A stretch of DNA of 64,000 bases from CAWACP01 sp963832965 (GCA_963832965.1 CAWHVW010000005.1:992001-1056000), one strand, 5' to 3'. Positions 25,819 through 34,651 are shown, counted from the stretch's first letter. Notes: generated from the sequence alone by a model not told the origin. Numbers and translations are program-made.

Positions 25819-25887
25819 TGTGGAGCAGGTTTGCAACCTGCAGCCGGTTTTCAATCGGCCGTGCGCGGGATTCAATCCCGCTCCACA
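25819..25887. repeat. Cloverleaf-like palindromic repeat
   Basis: A 69-bp element closed by TGTGGAGC (25819-25826) and GCTCCACA (25880-25887). Inside are three hairpins in a row: GCAGGT/ACCTGC, GCCGG/TCGGC around TTTTCAA, and GCGGGATT/AATCCCGC. The overall fold resembles a tRNA cloverleaf, but it lacks U8, a proper D-arm and a canonical T-loop, so I treat it as a structured intergenic repeat between the sigma gene and lysA. Only one copy occurs here. Confidence 0.6.
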
Positions 25888-25938
25888 AATGTCTCTGTGT
25901 AAATGGACGAAGCGGCAGGGGCTGGCGTTAACCGCGGG

Positions 25939-27186
25939 TCAACGCGCGGTCTCGCCGCGAACCAGATCGTCGTACGTCTCGCGCTCCCTCGCCACGCGCC
26001 ATCGGGCGCCCTCCACCAGCACTTCCGCGGCCCGCGGCCGTGAATTGTAGTTGGAGGACTGCACAAAACCATACGCTCCGACCGTGAAAACCGCCAGCAG
26101 GTCGCCGGGAAGCACGTTGGGAATCTCCCGGCCGCGCGCCAGAAAATCGCCGCTTTCGCACACCGGGCCCACCACGTCGGCGACAATCGTGCCCGGCCCG
26201 CCTCGCCGCACCGGCACGATCTCGTGATGCGCCTGATACAGCGCCGGGCGAATGAGGTCGTTCATGGCCGCGTCGACGACGATGAACTCCTTGCCGGCGT
26301 TGCTCTTGCGATAGAGCACGCGGGTCACCAGCACGCCCGCCTCGCCCACGATGGATCGGCCGGGCTCCACCATCAGGTAAAGTCCGCTGCCCGCCACTTT
26401 CCTGCAAACCGCGGCAATAAAATCGGCGATGCCCGGCCGGGCGTCGCCACAGCGATAGGGAATGCCGAGGCCGCCGCCAAGGTCGAGCACGTCAATGGGA
26501 ATCCCGCAGCCGCGCAGCCGTTTCACCAGCCCCAGCAGCCGCTCGAACGCTTCCATGGCCGGGTCGGCGTCCAGCATCTGCGATCCGATGTGGCAGCTCA
26601 CGCCTTCCATCAGCAGGTTCGGCAGGGCCTGAGCGCGCTGGTAGACTTCCAGCACGCCAGCGATATCGATGCCAAACTTGTTCTCCCGCAGACCAGTGGA
26701 GATGTACGGATGCGTGGAAGCGTCCACGTCGGGATTCACCCGGATGGCCACCCGCGCTTTCACGCCCAGCCGCGCAGCCAGCGCGTCGATGAGCGCCAGC
26801 TCCGGCTCGGATTCGCAGTTGAAGCTGTGAATCTTGTTTTCGAGGGCAAATTCGATCTCACCGGCGGTCTTGCCGACGCCGCTGAACACTACGGCTTGCG
26901 GGTCGCCACCGGCCTTCAGGACGCGAAACAACTCGCCGCCGGAGACGATATCGAAACCAGCGCCCGCCTCGGCCAGCACCCGCAGTACGGCCAGGTTCGA
27001 GTTGGCCTTGACGGCATAGCAGACTTTGTGCGGAGCATCGCCAAACGCACGGTCGTATTCATGGAAGCGATCCAGAATGGCCGCCTTCGAATAGACGTAG
27101 CAGGGCGTGCCCGAGGATCGGGCGATCTCCGCCAGGGGCGTGTCCTCGCAACAAAGCGCGTTATCGTGCCAGGGGAATGCGTTCAT
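25939..27186 (-). CDS. lysA: Diaminopimelate decarboxylase
   Basis: Makes L-lysine from meso-diaminopimelate in the cytoplasm, the last step of lysine synthesis. The 415-residue PLP enzyme shows VCYAVKANSN with the PLP lysine, GAGFDIVSGGELFR, the conserved histidine in GVSCHIGSQ, the glycine loop LDLGGGLGIPY, EPGRSIVGEAG, and GPVCESGDF, with the active-site cysteine supplied to the dimer partner. Length is normal. ATG at 27186 is chosen; TTG at 27195 and GTG at 27192 also lie in frame and the ribosome binding site does not decide. It follows the GAF-SpoIIE gene by about 55 bases on the same strand. Confidence 0.93.
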   Translation of the reverse strand: MNAFPWHDNALCCEDTPLAEIARSSGTPCYVYSKAAILDRFHEYDRAFGDAPHKVCYAVKANSNLAVLRVLAEAGAGFDIVSGGELFRVLKAGGDPQAVVFSGVGKTAGEIEFALENKIHSFNCESEPELALIDALAARLGVKARVAIRVNPDVDASTHPYISTGLRENKFGIDIAGVLEVYQRAQALPNLLMEGVSCHIGSQMLDADPAMEAFERLLGLVKRLRGCGIPIDVLDLGGGLGIPYRCGDARPGIADFIAAVCRKVAGSGLYLMVEPGRSIVGEAGVLVTRVLYRKSNAGKEFIVVDAAMNDLIRPALYQAHHEIVPVRRGGPGTIVADVVGPVCESGDFLARGREIPNVLPGDLLAVFTVGAYGFVQSSNYNSRPRAAEVLVEGARWRVARERETYDDLVRGETAR

Positions 27187-27241
27187 CTCCACCAATCTTC
27201 ACGGACACGCGGCGACAGCCGCGTTCCTGCGCCAAACGCCC

Positions 27242-28993
27242 TCACAACACCCGGATAGCGATCAAAGTCTGATCGTCGAAATCGGGCGCGCCGCCGCGGA
27301 ACTCCGCCAGATCCTTCGTCACTGCGGCCACGATCCCCGCCGGCGTCTCGTTGCACGAAGCTTTCAGCACCCGCGCCAGCCGGTGTCGCCCGTACTCTTC
27401 CTCGTTATCGTTCGTCTGGTCCTGCACCCCATCCGAATAGAGCAGAATAACATCGCCCGGCTGGGCATCGAACGTCACTTCGTCGTACTCCCTTTCATCC
27501 AGCAAACCGAGCGGCACCCCTTCAATGCGCACTTTCAGGATCTCGGCGTTACGGCAGATCATCGGCGGCACGGCCCCGGCATTGGCCATGACGAAACGGC
27601 GATCGCGGCTGGACCACAACAGCAGCGTGAGCGTGACATACTGGGCATCGATCTTGCGCTCCAGCAGCACCTCATTCAGCGCGCGCATCAGCGACGCGGG
27701 TCCGCGGCGCCGCGGGGCAAGCGAGCGAAGCAGACCGGTGACCAGCGCGCCGTACAGCGCCGCCGCCGCGCCCTTGCCGCTCACATCGCCAAAAGCGATC
27801 ACCGCGTATTCGTCGCCGTGCTCGAAGAAGTCGTAGATGTCCCCGCTGATCTCGCGCGCCGGGCGCAGATTCAGCGACATTTCCAGACCGCGGATCTCCG
27901 GCGCCTCCTTCGGCAGCAACACCGATTGCAGCTTGCGCGCTGCCTTGAGATCGTCTTCCATCCGCTTCTCGCGCTGGCCCAGTTCCTCGTATAGCCGGGC
28001 GTTTTCCACCGAACTGGCGATCTGCGGCGCCAGCAGCATCAGCAGGCGCACATGATCTTCCGTGAAGAAGCCCATGCGCTCGCTCTCCAGATCCATCACC
28101 CCCACCACGCGATCCTGCACGATGAGCGGGATGGCCATCTCCGAGCGGATATCGGGATGCGATGCGATGTAGCGCGGATCGGCCAGCGTATCCACCACCC
28201 GCACGGGCGTGCGCGATTCCGCGGCCGCGCCGGTGATCCCCTTGCCCAGCGGCACGTTGTCCATGTTCACCCGCTGGTCATAGCGCTGGCTGAAGCGGTG
28301 CCGCAGCACGCGCCGTTCCGCGTCCACCAGCATGATGCTGAAAGCGTCGAAATTGATTAGCGCGTGCACGGTTTTGGCGATTCGGCCGAGCAGTTCGTCG
28401 AGCGCGAGAATCGAGCTGAATTCCTGCGACAGGTGCGCCAGCGTGCGCAATGTGCGATTGTTGCGATCCACGCGGCGGTACAAGCGCGCGTTGTCGATGG
28501 ACACCGCGACGCGGCCGGCCAGCAGCGCCAGAAACGAGCGGTGCTGGTCGTTCCAGGCGTTCACCTGCGTGGACTCCACGTCCAACACGCCCACCAGTTT
28601 TCCGCGCGCGATCATCGGCACCGCCATCTCCGAGCGCACCGCGTCCACGGCGCTCAGATAACGGGAATCCTGCAGAACGTCGGAAACCAGCACGGGCAGG
28701 CGAGTCTTGGCGGCGGTTCCGGTAATCCCCTCGTCCAGCGACACCACCAGGTTCTTCACAATCTCCTCGCGGTGCCCGATGGAATAGCGGATGCGCAGTC
28801 CGTGCGACCGCTCGTTGTAGAGCAGCACCGCAAAAAGGTCGTACGGGACTACTTCCTTGACGAAGTCAGCAAGCTGCGACAGGATGCGGTCGAGGTCCAG
28901 CGTCTCCGCCATCGCCGTCGACACCTCGAGCAGGAAATCGAGAAGTTCGGCGCGCTCCTGGAAAATGGTCCCGGGCTCGGTAGGGAGTGGCAT
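27242..28993 (-). CDS. Double-GAF SpoIIE-type protein phosphatase (RsbU-like)
   Basis: A 583-residue cytoplasmic signalling protein. Two GAF domains (about residues 20-170 and 195-340) share motifs such as SEMAVPMIARGKLVGVLDVES and SEMAIPLIVQDRVVGVMDLES. A linker (RMEDDLKAARKLQSVLLPKE) leads to a PP2C/SpoIIE domain: AREISGDIYDFFE, IAFGDVSGKGAAAALYGAL, LLLYSDGVQDQTN, FDDQTLIAIRVL, with the metal-binding aspartates in place. Such proteins dephosphorylate anti-sigma antagonists in partner-switch pathways. The ATG at 28993 is chosen; the gene nearly overlaps deoC. Confidence 0.88.
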   Translation of the reverse strand: MPLPTEPGTIFQERAELLDFLLEVSTAMAETLDLDRILSQLADFVKEVVPYDLFAVLLYNERSHGLRIRYSIGHREEIVKNLVVSLDEGITGTAAKTRLPVLVSDVLQDSRYLSAVDAVRSEMAVPMIARGKLVGVLDVESTQVNAWNDQHRSFLALLAGRVAVSIDNARLYRRVDRNNRTLRTLAHLSQEFSSILALDELLGRIAKTVHALINFDAFSIMLVDAERRVLRHRFSQRYDQRVNMDNVPLGKGITGAAAESRTPVRVVDTLADPRYIASHPDIRSEMAIPLIVQDRVVGVMDLESERMGFFTEDHVRLLMLLAPQIASSVENARLYEELGQREKRMEDDLKAARKLQSVLLPKEAPEIRGLEMSLNLRPAREISGDIYDFFEHGDEYAVIAFGDVSGKGAAAALYGALVTGLLRSLAPRRRGPASLMRALNEVLLERKIDAQYVTLTLLLWSSRDRRFVMANAGAVPPMICRNAEILKVRIEGVPLGLLDEREYDEVTFDAQPGDVILLYSDGVQDQTNDNEEEYGRHRLARVLKASCNETPAGIVAAVTKDLAEFRGGAPDFDDQTLIAIRVL

Positions 28994-29007
28994 GGATGCA
29001 CTTGCCC

Positions 29008-29664
29008 TCAACGCGCCGCCGCAACCAGCTTCACGCCAGAGCTGGTCCCGATGCGCGTGGCCCCGGCAGCCACCATGGCCTCAAGATCTTCAATGGTCCG
29101 TATGCCGCCGGAGGCTTTGACGCCGATGGAAGGTCCCACCGCTTCCCGCATCAGCCGCACGTCCGCCACGGTGGCGCCGCCAGGGCCAAAACCGGTGGAG
29201 GTTTTCACGAAGTCCGCGCCCGCCTTCACCGCGAGCTTGCACGCCATCACTTTTTGCTCATCGGTCAGCACCGCGGTTTCCAGAATCACCTTCACGATCG
29301 CGCCGGCGCGATGGCACACGTCCACAACGGCGCTGATGTCACTGCCCACCGTGGCGATATCGCCACCGCACAACGCGCCGATGTTGATCACCATGTCGAT
29401 TTCCTGCGCGCCATAACGCAGCGCGTATTCCGCTTCCGCCACCTTCACCTCGGTTGCCGAAGCGCCCAGGGGAAACCCAGCCACCGTGCAAACTTTCACC
29501 GGCGTCGCGGCCAGTTCGGCCGCTACCAGCGGCACCCAGCAGGAATTGACGCAGACGCTGGCAAACCCGTGCGCCACCGCTTCCCGGCACAGCACGACAA
29601 TCTGGTCGTGCACGGCCTCGGGACGCAGCAGTGTGTGGTCAATCAAGCTGGCGACGGCGTTCAA
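29008..29664 (-). CDS. deoC: Deoxyribose-phosphate aldolase
   Basis: Cleaves 2-deoxyribose 5-phosphate to glyceraldehyde 3-phosphate and acetaldehyde in deoxynucleoside catabolism. The 218-residue TIM barrel has IDHTLLRPEA at the start, VCTVAGFPLGA, EIDMVINIGAL, the Schiff-base lysine in FVKTSTGFG and the second conserved lysine in KASGGIR. Length is normal. The longest start is TTG at 29664, beneath an AT-rich upstream region; a second TTG at 29646 (giving MIDHTLLRPEA) is also possible. Downstream on the same strand lie the GAF-SpoIIE and lysA genes. Confidence 0.92.
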   Translation of the reverse strand: MNAVASLIDHTLLRPEAVHDQIVVLCREAVAHGFASVCVNSCWVPLVAAELAATPVKVCTVAGFPLGASATEVKVAEAEYALRYGAQEIDMVINIGALCGGDIATVGSDISAVVDVCHRAGAIVKVILETAVLTDEQKVMACKLAVKAGADFVKTSTGFGPGGATVADVRLMREAVGPSIGVKASGGIRTIEDLEAMVAAGATRIGTSSGVKLVAAAR

Positions 29665-29732
29665 AAATATTACCTAAGTGATAGAAATAGCGAGAGTTGC
29701 AGTGACTCGCCTGAATCCTTATCATAACATAC

Positions 29733-30095
29733 ATGACCTGGCTGCCTTTCCTGGCCGTTGGACTCGTCGCCGGCGTTTTCGCGGGCATGTTCGGAATTGG
29801 GGGCGGGCTGATCATTGTCCCCGCTCTGGCTTTTCTCTTCAAGATGGACATCAAATCGGCCACCGGGACCAGTCTGGCGGCGTTGATTCCCCCGGTTGGG
29901 CTTCTCGGCGCCTACGAATACTGGCACGCCGGTCTCATCAACATGCGCTGGGCCCTGTTGATCGCGGCCGGGTTGTTCGTGGGGGCTTATTTCGGGGCTA
30001 AGATCGTGATCGGCCTGGAACCCGTTGTCATCAAACGCATCTACGGCGGGTTTCTGCTGCTGATCTCGATTCGAATGCTGTTTTTCCCGAAATAG
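29733..30095 (+). CDS. TauE/SafE-family membrane protein, half-length
   Basis: A 120-residue protein with four hydrophobic helices. GLVAGVFAGMFGIGGGLIIVPAL and KSATGTSLAALIPPVGLLGA are signature segments of TauE/SafE sulfite or organosulfur exporters. Full members have seven to eight helices and two such repeats; only one repeat is encoded here, so it would have to act as a dimer. No matching second half is nearby. Divergent from deoC with AT-rich sequence between. Confidence 0.75.
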   Translation: MTWLPFLAVGLVAGVFAGMFGIGGGLIIVPALAFLFKMDIKSATGTSLAALIPPVGLLGAYEYWHAGLINMRWALLIAAGLFVGAYFGAKIVIGLEPVVIKRIYGGFLLLISIRMLFFPK

Positions 30096-30096
30096 A

Positions 30097-30630
30097 TCAG
30101 CCCGCTGCCTGGCCGAAAGGCGTCACCGCGCGAGGTCCCGGCGTTTCCTCGTTCACCTTTCCGAGCAGGCGGGCTACCGAGCTTTGTTGTTCCTCGGCGA
30201 GCGACCGGGTACTGAATACGGAAGCGCCGCGCGCGGCCTGTTGGGCGTCGCCGCCTTCTTCAATGGTCATCTCGTGCTCCACCCAGTTGGACAGCGGGAT
30301 GTTGCGGAAATACAGCCGCTCCTGCAGCACGACAGATTTCTTATGCATCAGAAGCGATTTATTTTCACGAACATAGTGGCGTTCTTCCACCCGGAATTCC
30401 TGCATGAAATCGTCCAGGGACTGGCGCCGCGCTTCCTGCTCGGCCGCCTTCACCTTCTCCACCGTGGTGGCCTCATGAGCCTTCAGACTCGCCCTGGCTT
30501 CGGCCATGCTTTCGCGTTCCTTGGCCACCGCCACTTCAAGGCGCGCCGACATGATGTAATACGACAGCAACGCGGAACCGCCGGCGATGAACAAGGGAAG
30601 AAGCACCCAGATGAGCGCGTCGAATTGCAT
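30097..30630 (-). CDS. Membrane-anchored coiled-coil protein, unknown function
   Basis: A 177-residue protein. GGAGG lies 4 bases before the ATG at 30630, fixing the start. Residues 5-25 form one membrane helix (LIWVLLPLFIAGGSALLSYYI), followed by about 60 residues of charged helix (KERESMAEARASLKAHEATTVEKVKA) likely to be a coiled coil, then ERHYVRENKSLLMHKKSVVLQERLYFRNIPLS. No catalytic motif. Convergent with the TauE-like gene, separated by one base. Confidence 0.6.
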   Translation of the reverse strand: MQFDALIWVLLPLFIAGGSALLSYYIMSARLEVAVAKERESMAEARASLKAHEATTVEKVKAAEQEARRQSLDDFMQEFRVEERHYVRENKSLLMHKKSVVLQERLYFRNIPLSNWVEHEMTIEEGGDAQQAARGASVFSTRSLAEEQQSSVARLLGKVNEETPGPRAVTPFGQAAG

Positions 30631-30708
30631 ACTACCTCCACTATCGGTCTGGCGACCCGGAAACCTTAGTTCCCCAGGCAAACCGTGACCAGTGCCCTGG
30701 GCGAATCG

Positions 30709-30846
30709 CTTAGGGGATGCTGAAAAGGGCTATCTGGTCCCCGCTCCGTCACCGTCGCGGTTCGGTAAGCACCTGCAAACACGAGCTGCGTTTCCGAGCC
30801 GCGCGCGTAAACAAGCGGTCTTCGGGCTTTTTCAGCAGCCTGTTAG
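30709..30846. repeat. MITE-like element, copy 1 (IS-bordered)
   Basis: Non-coding stretch of about 138 bp with imperfect inverted ends GGATGCTGAAAAGGGC and GGGCTTTTTCAGCAGCCTG. The first 90 bases match the reverse complement of 61610-61704, including the minus-strand CCGCGACGGTGACGGAG core at 30741-30763. The IS701-type insertion sequence begins immediately after its terminal TTAG. The interval 30631-30708 before it shows nothing I recognise. Confidence 0.7.
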
Positions 30847-32217
30847 TATTACTACGTTAAGTGTTAAGGACTGCGCGGATTTCTCGCCGCAGCCCCACAG
30901 TAAGCGCACCTGCCAGTCCAGGTGAACAAGATGTATTGAATCTCACGTCGCGTCTTCGGCAGGGTCCACCCAGAAGTTTTTTTTGCCGCGTAGTGTTTCC
31001 AAAGTGAGGAAGGCGTGCGCGACCATGACCATGGTGACGTGATGGTGCCATCCTTGCCAGTTGCGACCTTCGTAGTGATCCAGGCCGAGTTCTTCTTTGA
31101 GTTGGTGGTAGTCCTGCTCGATCTTCCAGCGGCATTTGACGAGCCGTACCATACGCCGCAGCGAGTAGTCGGCGGGAAGATCGCATAGGCAGTACTTGAT
31201 GGGCGCCTTTTCCGACTCCGGCCACTCCGCCAATAACCATACCTCCTTACCCGGCGGTCGGCCGTGCTGATACCGATGGGACGGTTGCACGCGAACCGCC
31301 CAGAAACGCGACTCCAACCAACCTTTACTCCCTTCGCGCCAGCGAATCTTCCTCCAACCTTTTGCTTGCCTAGCCGCCTCTTGCGCGGTGGTCGGCCGTT
31401 GATCCCCGTAGCGGGCCGCCGTCGGTGGGCGTCCTTTGTCGGTCGTTTTCAGCGCCGCGATCTGGGGCGGCTTGAGCCACACTCCGACTTGCGGCAGGAC
31501 ACCCACTGCGTATTGCAGTTTCCGCCTTTCCAATTCTTCGCGGAATTCGGTCCCATCTCCGTAACCGGCATCGCCCAACACCACTCGATCCGGCAGGCCC
31601 CACTCACGGATCTGATCGATGATCTCCAGCGCCAGTTCCCACTTCTTGCGGAAGACGATTCCCTCCGGAATGCCCGCCTCGCGCCGGCGCTGAGCGTCGT
31701 TGGCCCAGCTCTCCGGCAAATACAGCCGCCATCCCAACGGTACATTGCCTTGTTCGCCCACATGATGAACGCTCACTGCGATCTGGCAGTTGCCTGTCTT
31801 TCCTAACGTTCCCGAGTACTGCCGCTCCACCGCCACCGAGTGCGTGCCCTGCTTGGGAAACCCGGTATCATCTACCACCCAGGCCGAATCCGGCTCCAGT
31901 TCGGCCGTCATTCGTTTTCCCAATCGTTCCCAAACCGGGTTGCACTCCCACGGACTCTGCCCGATAAACTGCTGCATGGCCTGCACGTTTCCCTCTGGAA
32001 GCCGGGTGGCCAACGGCTCGATGGATTTTCGTTCGCCATCCAACAGCAGGCTGCGCACGTATACTTCTCCCCAATGCCGCCGCTCACTCCGGCCCACCGG
32101 TTCCAAAAGGTCCACCAGAAACTGCTCCAGCCGCTTCCGACAACGCACCGCCTGGGCATCCGTCATGCCCAAACATATCAGCCCTTTTCTGTTCTGTCAA
32201 TACTTAACGTAGTAATA
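30847..32217 (-). mobile_element. Intact IS701-family insertion sequence
   Basis: 1371 bp bounded by inverted repeats starting TATTACTACGTTAAGT (16 bp perfect, then near-identical for four more) and flanked by a 4-bp direct repeat TTAG at 30843-30846 and 32218-32221. The TTAG duplication fits the YTAR target pattern known for IS701 elements. One full-length transposase gene is inside. Ends and gene are intact, so it may be recently inserted and active. Confidence 0.92.
30943..32166 (-). CDS. IS701-family DDE transposase
   Basis: A 407-residue transposase that cuts and joins the element ends. First catalytic Asp in VVDDTGFPKQG, second in VLGDAGYGDG, Glu in CRWKIEQDYHQLKEELGLDH; the surrounding HSVAVERQYSGTLGKTGNCQ and KEELGLDHYEGR are typical of IS4/IS701-like transposases. 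No frameshift or premature stop. ATG at 32166 is chosen over a TTG 6 bases earlier. Confidence 0.93.
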   Translation of the reverse strand: MTDAQAVRCRKRLEQFLVDLLEPVGRSERRHWGEVYVRSLLLDGERKSIEPLATRLPEGNVQAMQQFIGQSPWECNPVWERLGKRMTAELEPDSAWVVDDTGFPKQGTHSVAVERQYSGTLGKTGNCQIAVSVHHVGEQGNVPLGWRLYLPESWANDAQRRREAGIPEGIVFRKKWELALEIIDQIREWGLPDRVVLGDAGYGDGTEFREELERRKLQYAVGVLPQVGVWLKPPQIAALKTTDKGRPPTAARYGDQRPTTAQEAARQAKGWRKIRWREGSKGWLESRFWAVRVQPSHRYQHGRPPGKEVWLLAEWPESEKAPIKYCLCDLPADYSLRRMVRLVKCRWKIEQDYHQLKEELGLDHYEGRNWQGWHHHVTMVMVAHAFLTLETLRGKKNFWVDPAEDAT

Positions 32218-32236
32218 TTAGGGGGCGACCCCAAAG

Positions 32237-32875
32237 CTATTCGACCACCGGTTTTTCACCCGGTTTCAGCAGCGACGGCGCCTTCTTTGGCGGGTTCTTC
32301 CGAGCGGCGGCGTCATCGGCCTGCTTTTTCTTAAGTTCGTCGGGGGTGAGCGTCCCTTCCAGCTCTTTCTTTTCTTTCGCCGCCTGCGCCGCGATTTCCG
32401 CCGCTCTGGCGTTAAGGTCTTCGGTCGACAGATCGGCGCTGTCGTGCGTCGCGTCCAGCGCTTCCGCCAGAACGAACTGATAGCGCGAGATATCCGTGGG
32501 CGGCTTCGCCGACACCTTCTCGAGAGCCGCGGCCATTTCGTTTTCGGCGGCCGCAACCATCTTCATGGCAATGCTGATGTCCACTTTGCGCCGCAGTGCG
32601 TCGTCCGCGACGGTGTCAATGGCGTCGATAATGTTGGTGTAGTCTTCGAGCGTATCGTGAACCAGAATGGACCTGCCTGGTTTCTCGGTGCCGAGCAGGT
32701 GATTGATATATTCGATGCGCATGCGGGCGAACTTGACATAGAGCACCAGGCGCTCATTGGGTTCCTGCGCGTCGCGCACCTGCTGGACTTCATCGGGCGT
32801 AAGATAATCCCGGTCCTGCGCTCGCGCGAGCGGAACCGAGAGAGCCAGTATCATTACCGCGACGGCGTATCGCAT
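32237..32875 (-). CDS. Secreted helical protein, unknown function
   Basis: A 212-residue protein with signal peptide MRYAVAVMILALSVPLARA. The mature part is rich in charged helices (TPDEVQQVRDAQEPNERLVLYVKFARMRIEYI) and ends in a Lys/Pro tail (KKKQADDAAARKNPPKKAPSLL). No known domain. GGAGG 10 bases before the ATG lies within the end of the preceding gene, so it is the last gene of a three-gene operon. The IS insertion is just downstream and does not interrupt it. Confidence 0.6.
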   Translation of the reverse strand: MRYAVAVMILALSVPLARAQDRDYLTPDEVQQVRDAQEPNERLVLYVKFARMRIEYINHLLGTEKPGRSILVHDTLEDYTNIIDAIDTVADDALRRKVDISIAMKMVAAAENEMAAALEKVSAKPPTDISRYQFVLAEALDATHDSADLSTEDLNARAAEIAAQAAKEKKELEGTLTPDELKKKQADDAAARKNPPKKAPSLLKPGEKPVVE

Positions 32876-32882
32876 AACTTCT

Positions 32883-33320
32883 TCACCTCCGCCTGGTCAT
32901 CACCGCCTCCAGGATCTGGTCGTGCAGTTCCTGCAGGCGCGTTTCCACCTGATTTACAGTGTCGCGCTGTTCGTAATCCACTTCAAGGCGGAAGGCGTCC
33001 ACGCGGCGAATGAGCTCCTTCATTTTCATCTCGACCACTTTGTAATGCCGGTTATTCCGCGGCGGCTTCAGCTTATTGGTTTGCTCGAGCGATGCCTCGG
33101 CCAGCTCCGCCGACTCTTTCAGCTCCGCCAGGGCCGCCTGCGTCTTGGCCCAGTCGCCGGCCTGCCAGGCCTCCCGCGCCCCGTCCAGATCGTGATCGGC
33201 CTGGTCCACGGCGAGTTCGGCGCGCCGGTTCGGATCGGGTTCTGCTTTCACCGCATCCAGTTGCGCCAGGGCGGCGCCGCCGGCCAGCAGAAAGATCGCG
33301 CAAATCGCCGGAACGGTCAT
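32883..33320 (-). CDS. Secreted helical protein, unknown function
   Basis: A 145-residue protein with signal peptide MTVPAICAIFLLAGGAALA and a mature part of amphipathic helices (RRAELAVDQADHDLDGAREAW, AALAELKESAELAEASLEQ). Size and helical pattern resemble the next gene's product, suggesting the two act together. Its ATG overlaps the stop of the TPR gene as ATGA. Confidence 0.6.
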   Translation of the reverse strand: MTVPAICAIFLLAGGAALAQLDAVKAEPDPNRRAELAVDQADHDLDGAREAWQAGDWAKTQAALAELKESAELAEASLEQTNKLKPPRNNRHYKVVEMKMKELIRRVDAFRLEVDYEQRDTVNQVETRLQELHDQILEAVMTRRR

Positions 33321-34567
33321 CCTTTTTTCAGCTCTTCCTGAATGATGCGGATTCTTTGGCGCGCCTTGAACTCTTCGTTGGGGTCCTGTCCGTTGCTGAG
33401 TTCGAGGAAACGTTGATAGTTTTCGAGCGCACCGCGCATCGCCTCCCGGTGCGCCTTACCGGTTTGCTCCAGCTCCTGGATTTTATCAAGGACAATGGCG
33501 CGCAGGAAAATGTGGCCCGGCTTCTCGGCGTTCAGCGCGCGCACGTGGTCGAGCGCCGCGAGGGCGGGAGGATAGTTTTCCATCACCACCAGCAGGCCCG
33601 CCAGCTCGCTCCACGGCATCCAGTCGTTGGGACGGAGCTTCGTTCCCTGAATGAACTGAGCAACCGCGAGATCGAATTTCCTCTGGTCGCGCAGAATGCC
33701 CCCTTTGAGCATCACCAGATCGAAGTCGTCCGGCGTTGCCGCCAGAGATTCGTCAATCAGCGGCAACGCGAGTTCGGGGTGGTGTGTTTTCAAATAGGCC
33801 TGAGTCAGCCCGGCGCGGTTGGCGGCGGTGGGCGATCGGGCCACCGCTGCCTTGAAGGGATCCACGGCTTCTTCGGGCCGGTTGGCATCAAGCAGAAGCT
33901 GGCCAAGGTGTTCCTGCGCCGCGGCGTCATGGGGAAACCCGGCGTACAAGGGGATGGCGTTGCTGGGTCTTCCAGCCGCTTCGTAATCGGCCGCGAGTTC
34001 CAGCAGGGCGTCGCGGCGCGCGGGATCGAGCTCGGGTACCTTGCGGAAGTGCGGTGCGGCGTCATCGAGGCGCTTCAGGCGAGCTAGGGACCGGGCCAGG
34101 CCAAGTTCCGCGAACGCCGACTTTGGATCGATATCCAGGGCGGTCTGGAAGGCCTTCTGCGATGCGTCCGCGTCCCCGGCGGCGAGTTCGGCTTCCCCCA
34201 GGTAGTACACCGGACGGAACTCCTTCGGCTTTTCCACCGAGGCCTTCGCAAGAACGATGGCGGCATCGGCGGGTTGCTTGTCGCGGATCAGAAGAACGCC
34301 AAGGTTGAGCTGCGCTTCGTAAAGATCCGGCTTGATGTCGAGCGCCTTGCGGTATTCGGCCACGGCGTCGGCGTCGCGGTGCAGCATACCGAGGGAAAAG
34401 GCGAGGTTGAAATGAGCGGAGAAGTCTTTGGGGTCGGCGGCGACGGCATCGGTGAAGCTCTGCGCGGCCGCGTCATAGCGCTTGTCGTCCAGAGCTTTCA
34501 GGCCTTCGGCGGAGGGGTCGCTCCAGAACCCCGCAAAACCCGAAAGAAGGGCCAGCAGCGGCCACAT
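33317..34567 (-). CDS. Tetratricopeptide repeat protein
   Basis: A 416-residue protein made of about nine TPR units, for example AAAQSFTDAVAADPKDFSAHFNLAFSLG, AVAEYRKALDIKPDLYEAQLNLGVLL and ASQKAFQTALDIDPKSAFAELGLARSL. A short hydrophobic N-terminus (LLALLSGFAGF) suggests export or anchoring. TPRs mediate protein-protein contact; here the likely partners are the two small secreted proteins encoded in the same overlapping operon. Divergent from the chemoreceptor gene. Confidence 0.78.
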   Translation of the reverse strand: MWPLLALLSGFAGFWSDPSAEGLKALDDKRYDAAAQSFTDAVAADPKDFSAHFNLAFSLGMLHRDADAVAEYRKALDIKPDLYEAQLNLGVLLIRDKQPADAAIVLAKASVEKPKEFRPVYYLGEAELAAGDADASQKAFQTALDIDPKSAFAELGLARSLARLKRLDDAAPHFRKVPELDPARRDALLELAADYEAAGRPSNAIPLYAGFPHDAAAQEHLGQLLLDANRPEEAVDPFKAAVARSPTAANRAGLTQAYLKTHHPELALPLIDESLAATPDDFDLVMLKGGILRDQRKFDLAVAQFIQGTKLRPNDWMPWSELAGLLVVMENYPPALAALDHVRALNAEKPGHIFLRAIVLDKIQELEQTGKAHREAMRGALENYQRFLELSNGQDPNEEFKARQRIRIIQEELKKG

Positions 34568-34651
34568 GCATCCATTGTAAGCGGTGCTCCGAAGATTCGC
34601 TCATGCGCGCTCCGGGGCCGTCGATATGGAGCATGAAGAAGGGGGGAGCCT

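Noticed and set aside
25819..25887. tRNA-Glu (TTC anticodon-like loop) in the cloverleaf-like element
   Set aside because: No U8, no normal D-arm, and the T-loop is out of register with TTCRANY; kept as a structured repeat, not a tRNA.
29733..30095. TauE-like gene as a truncated pseudogene
   Set aside because: The frame is complete with start and stop and ends on a natural hydrophobic helix; half-length members exist, so I list it as a gene.
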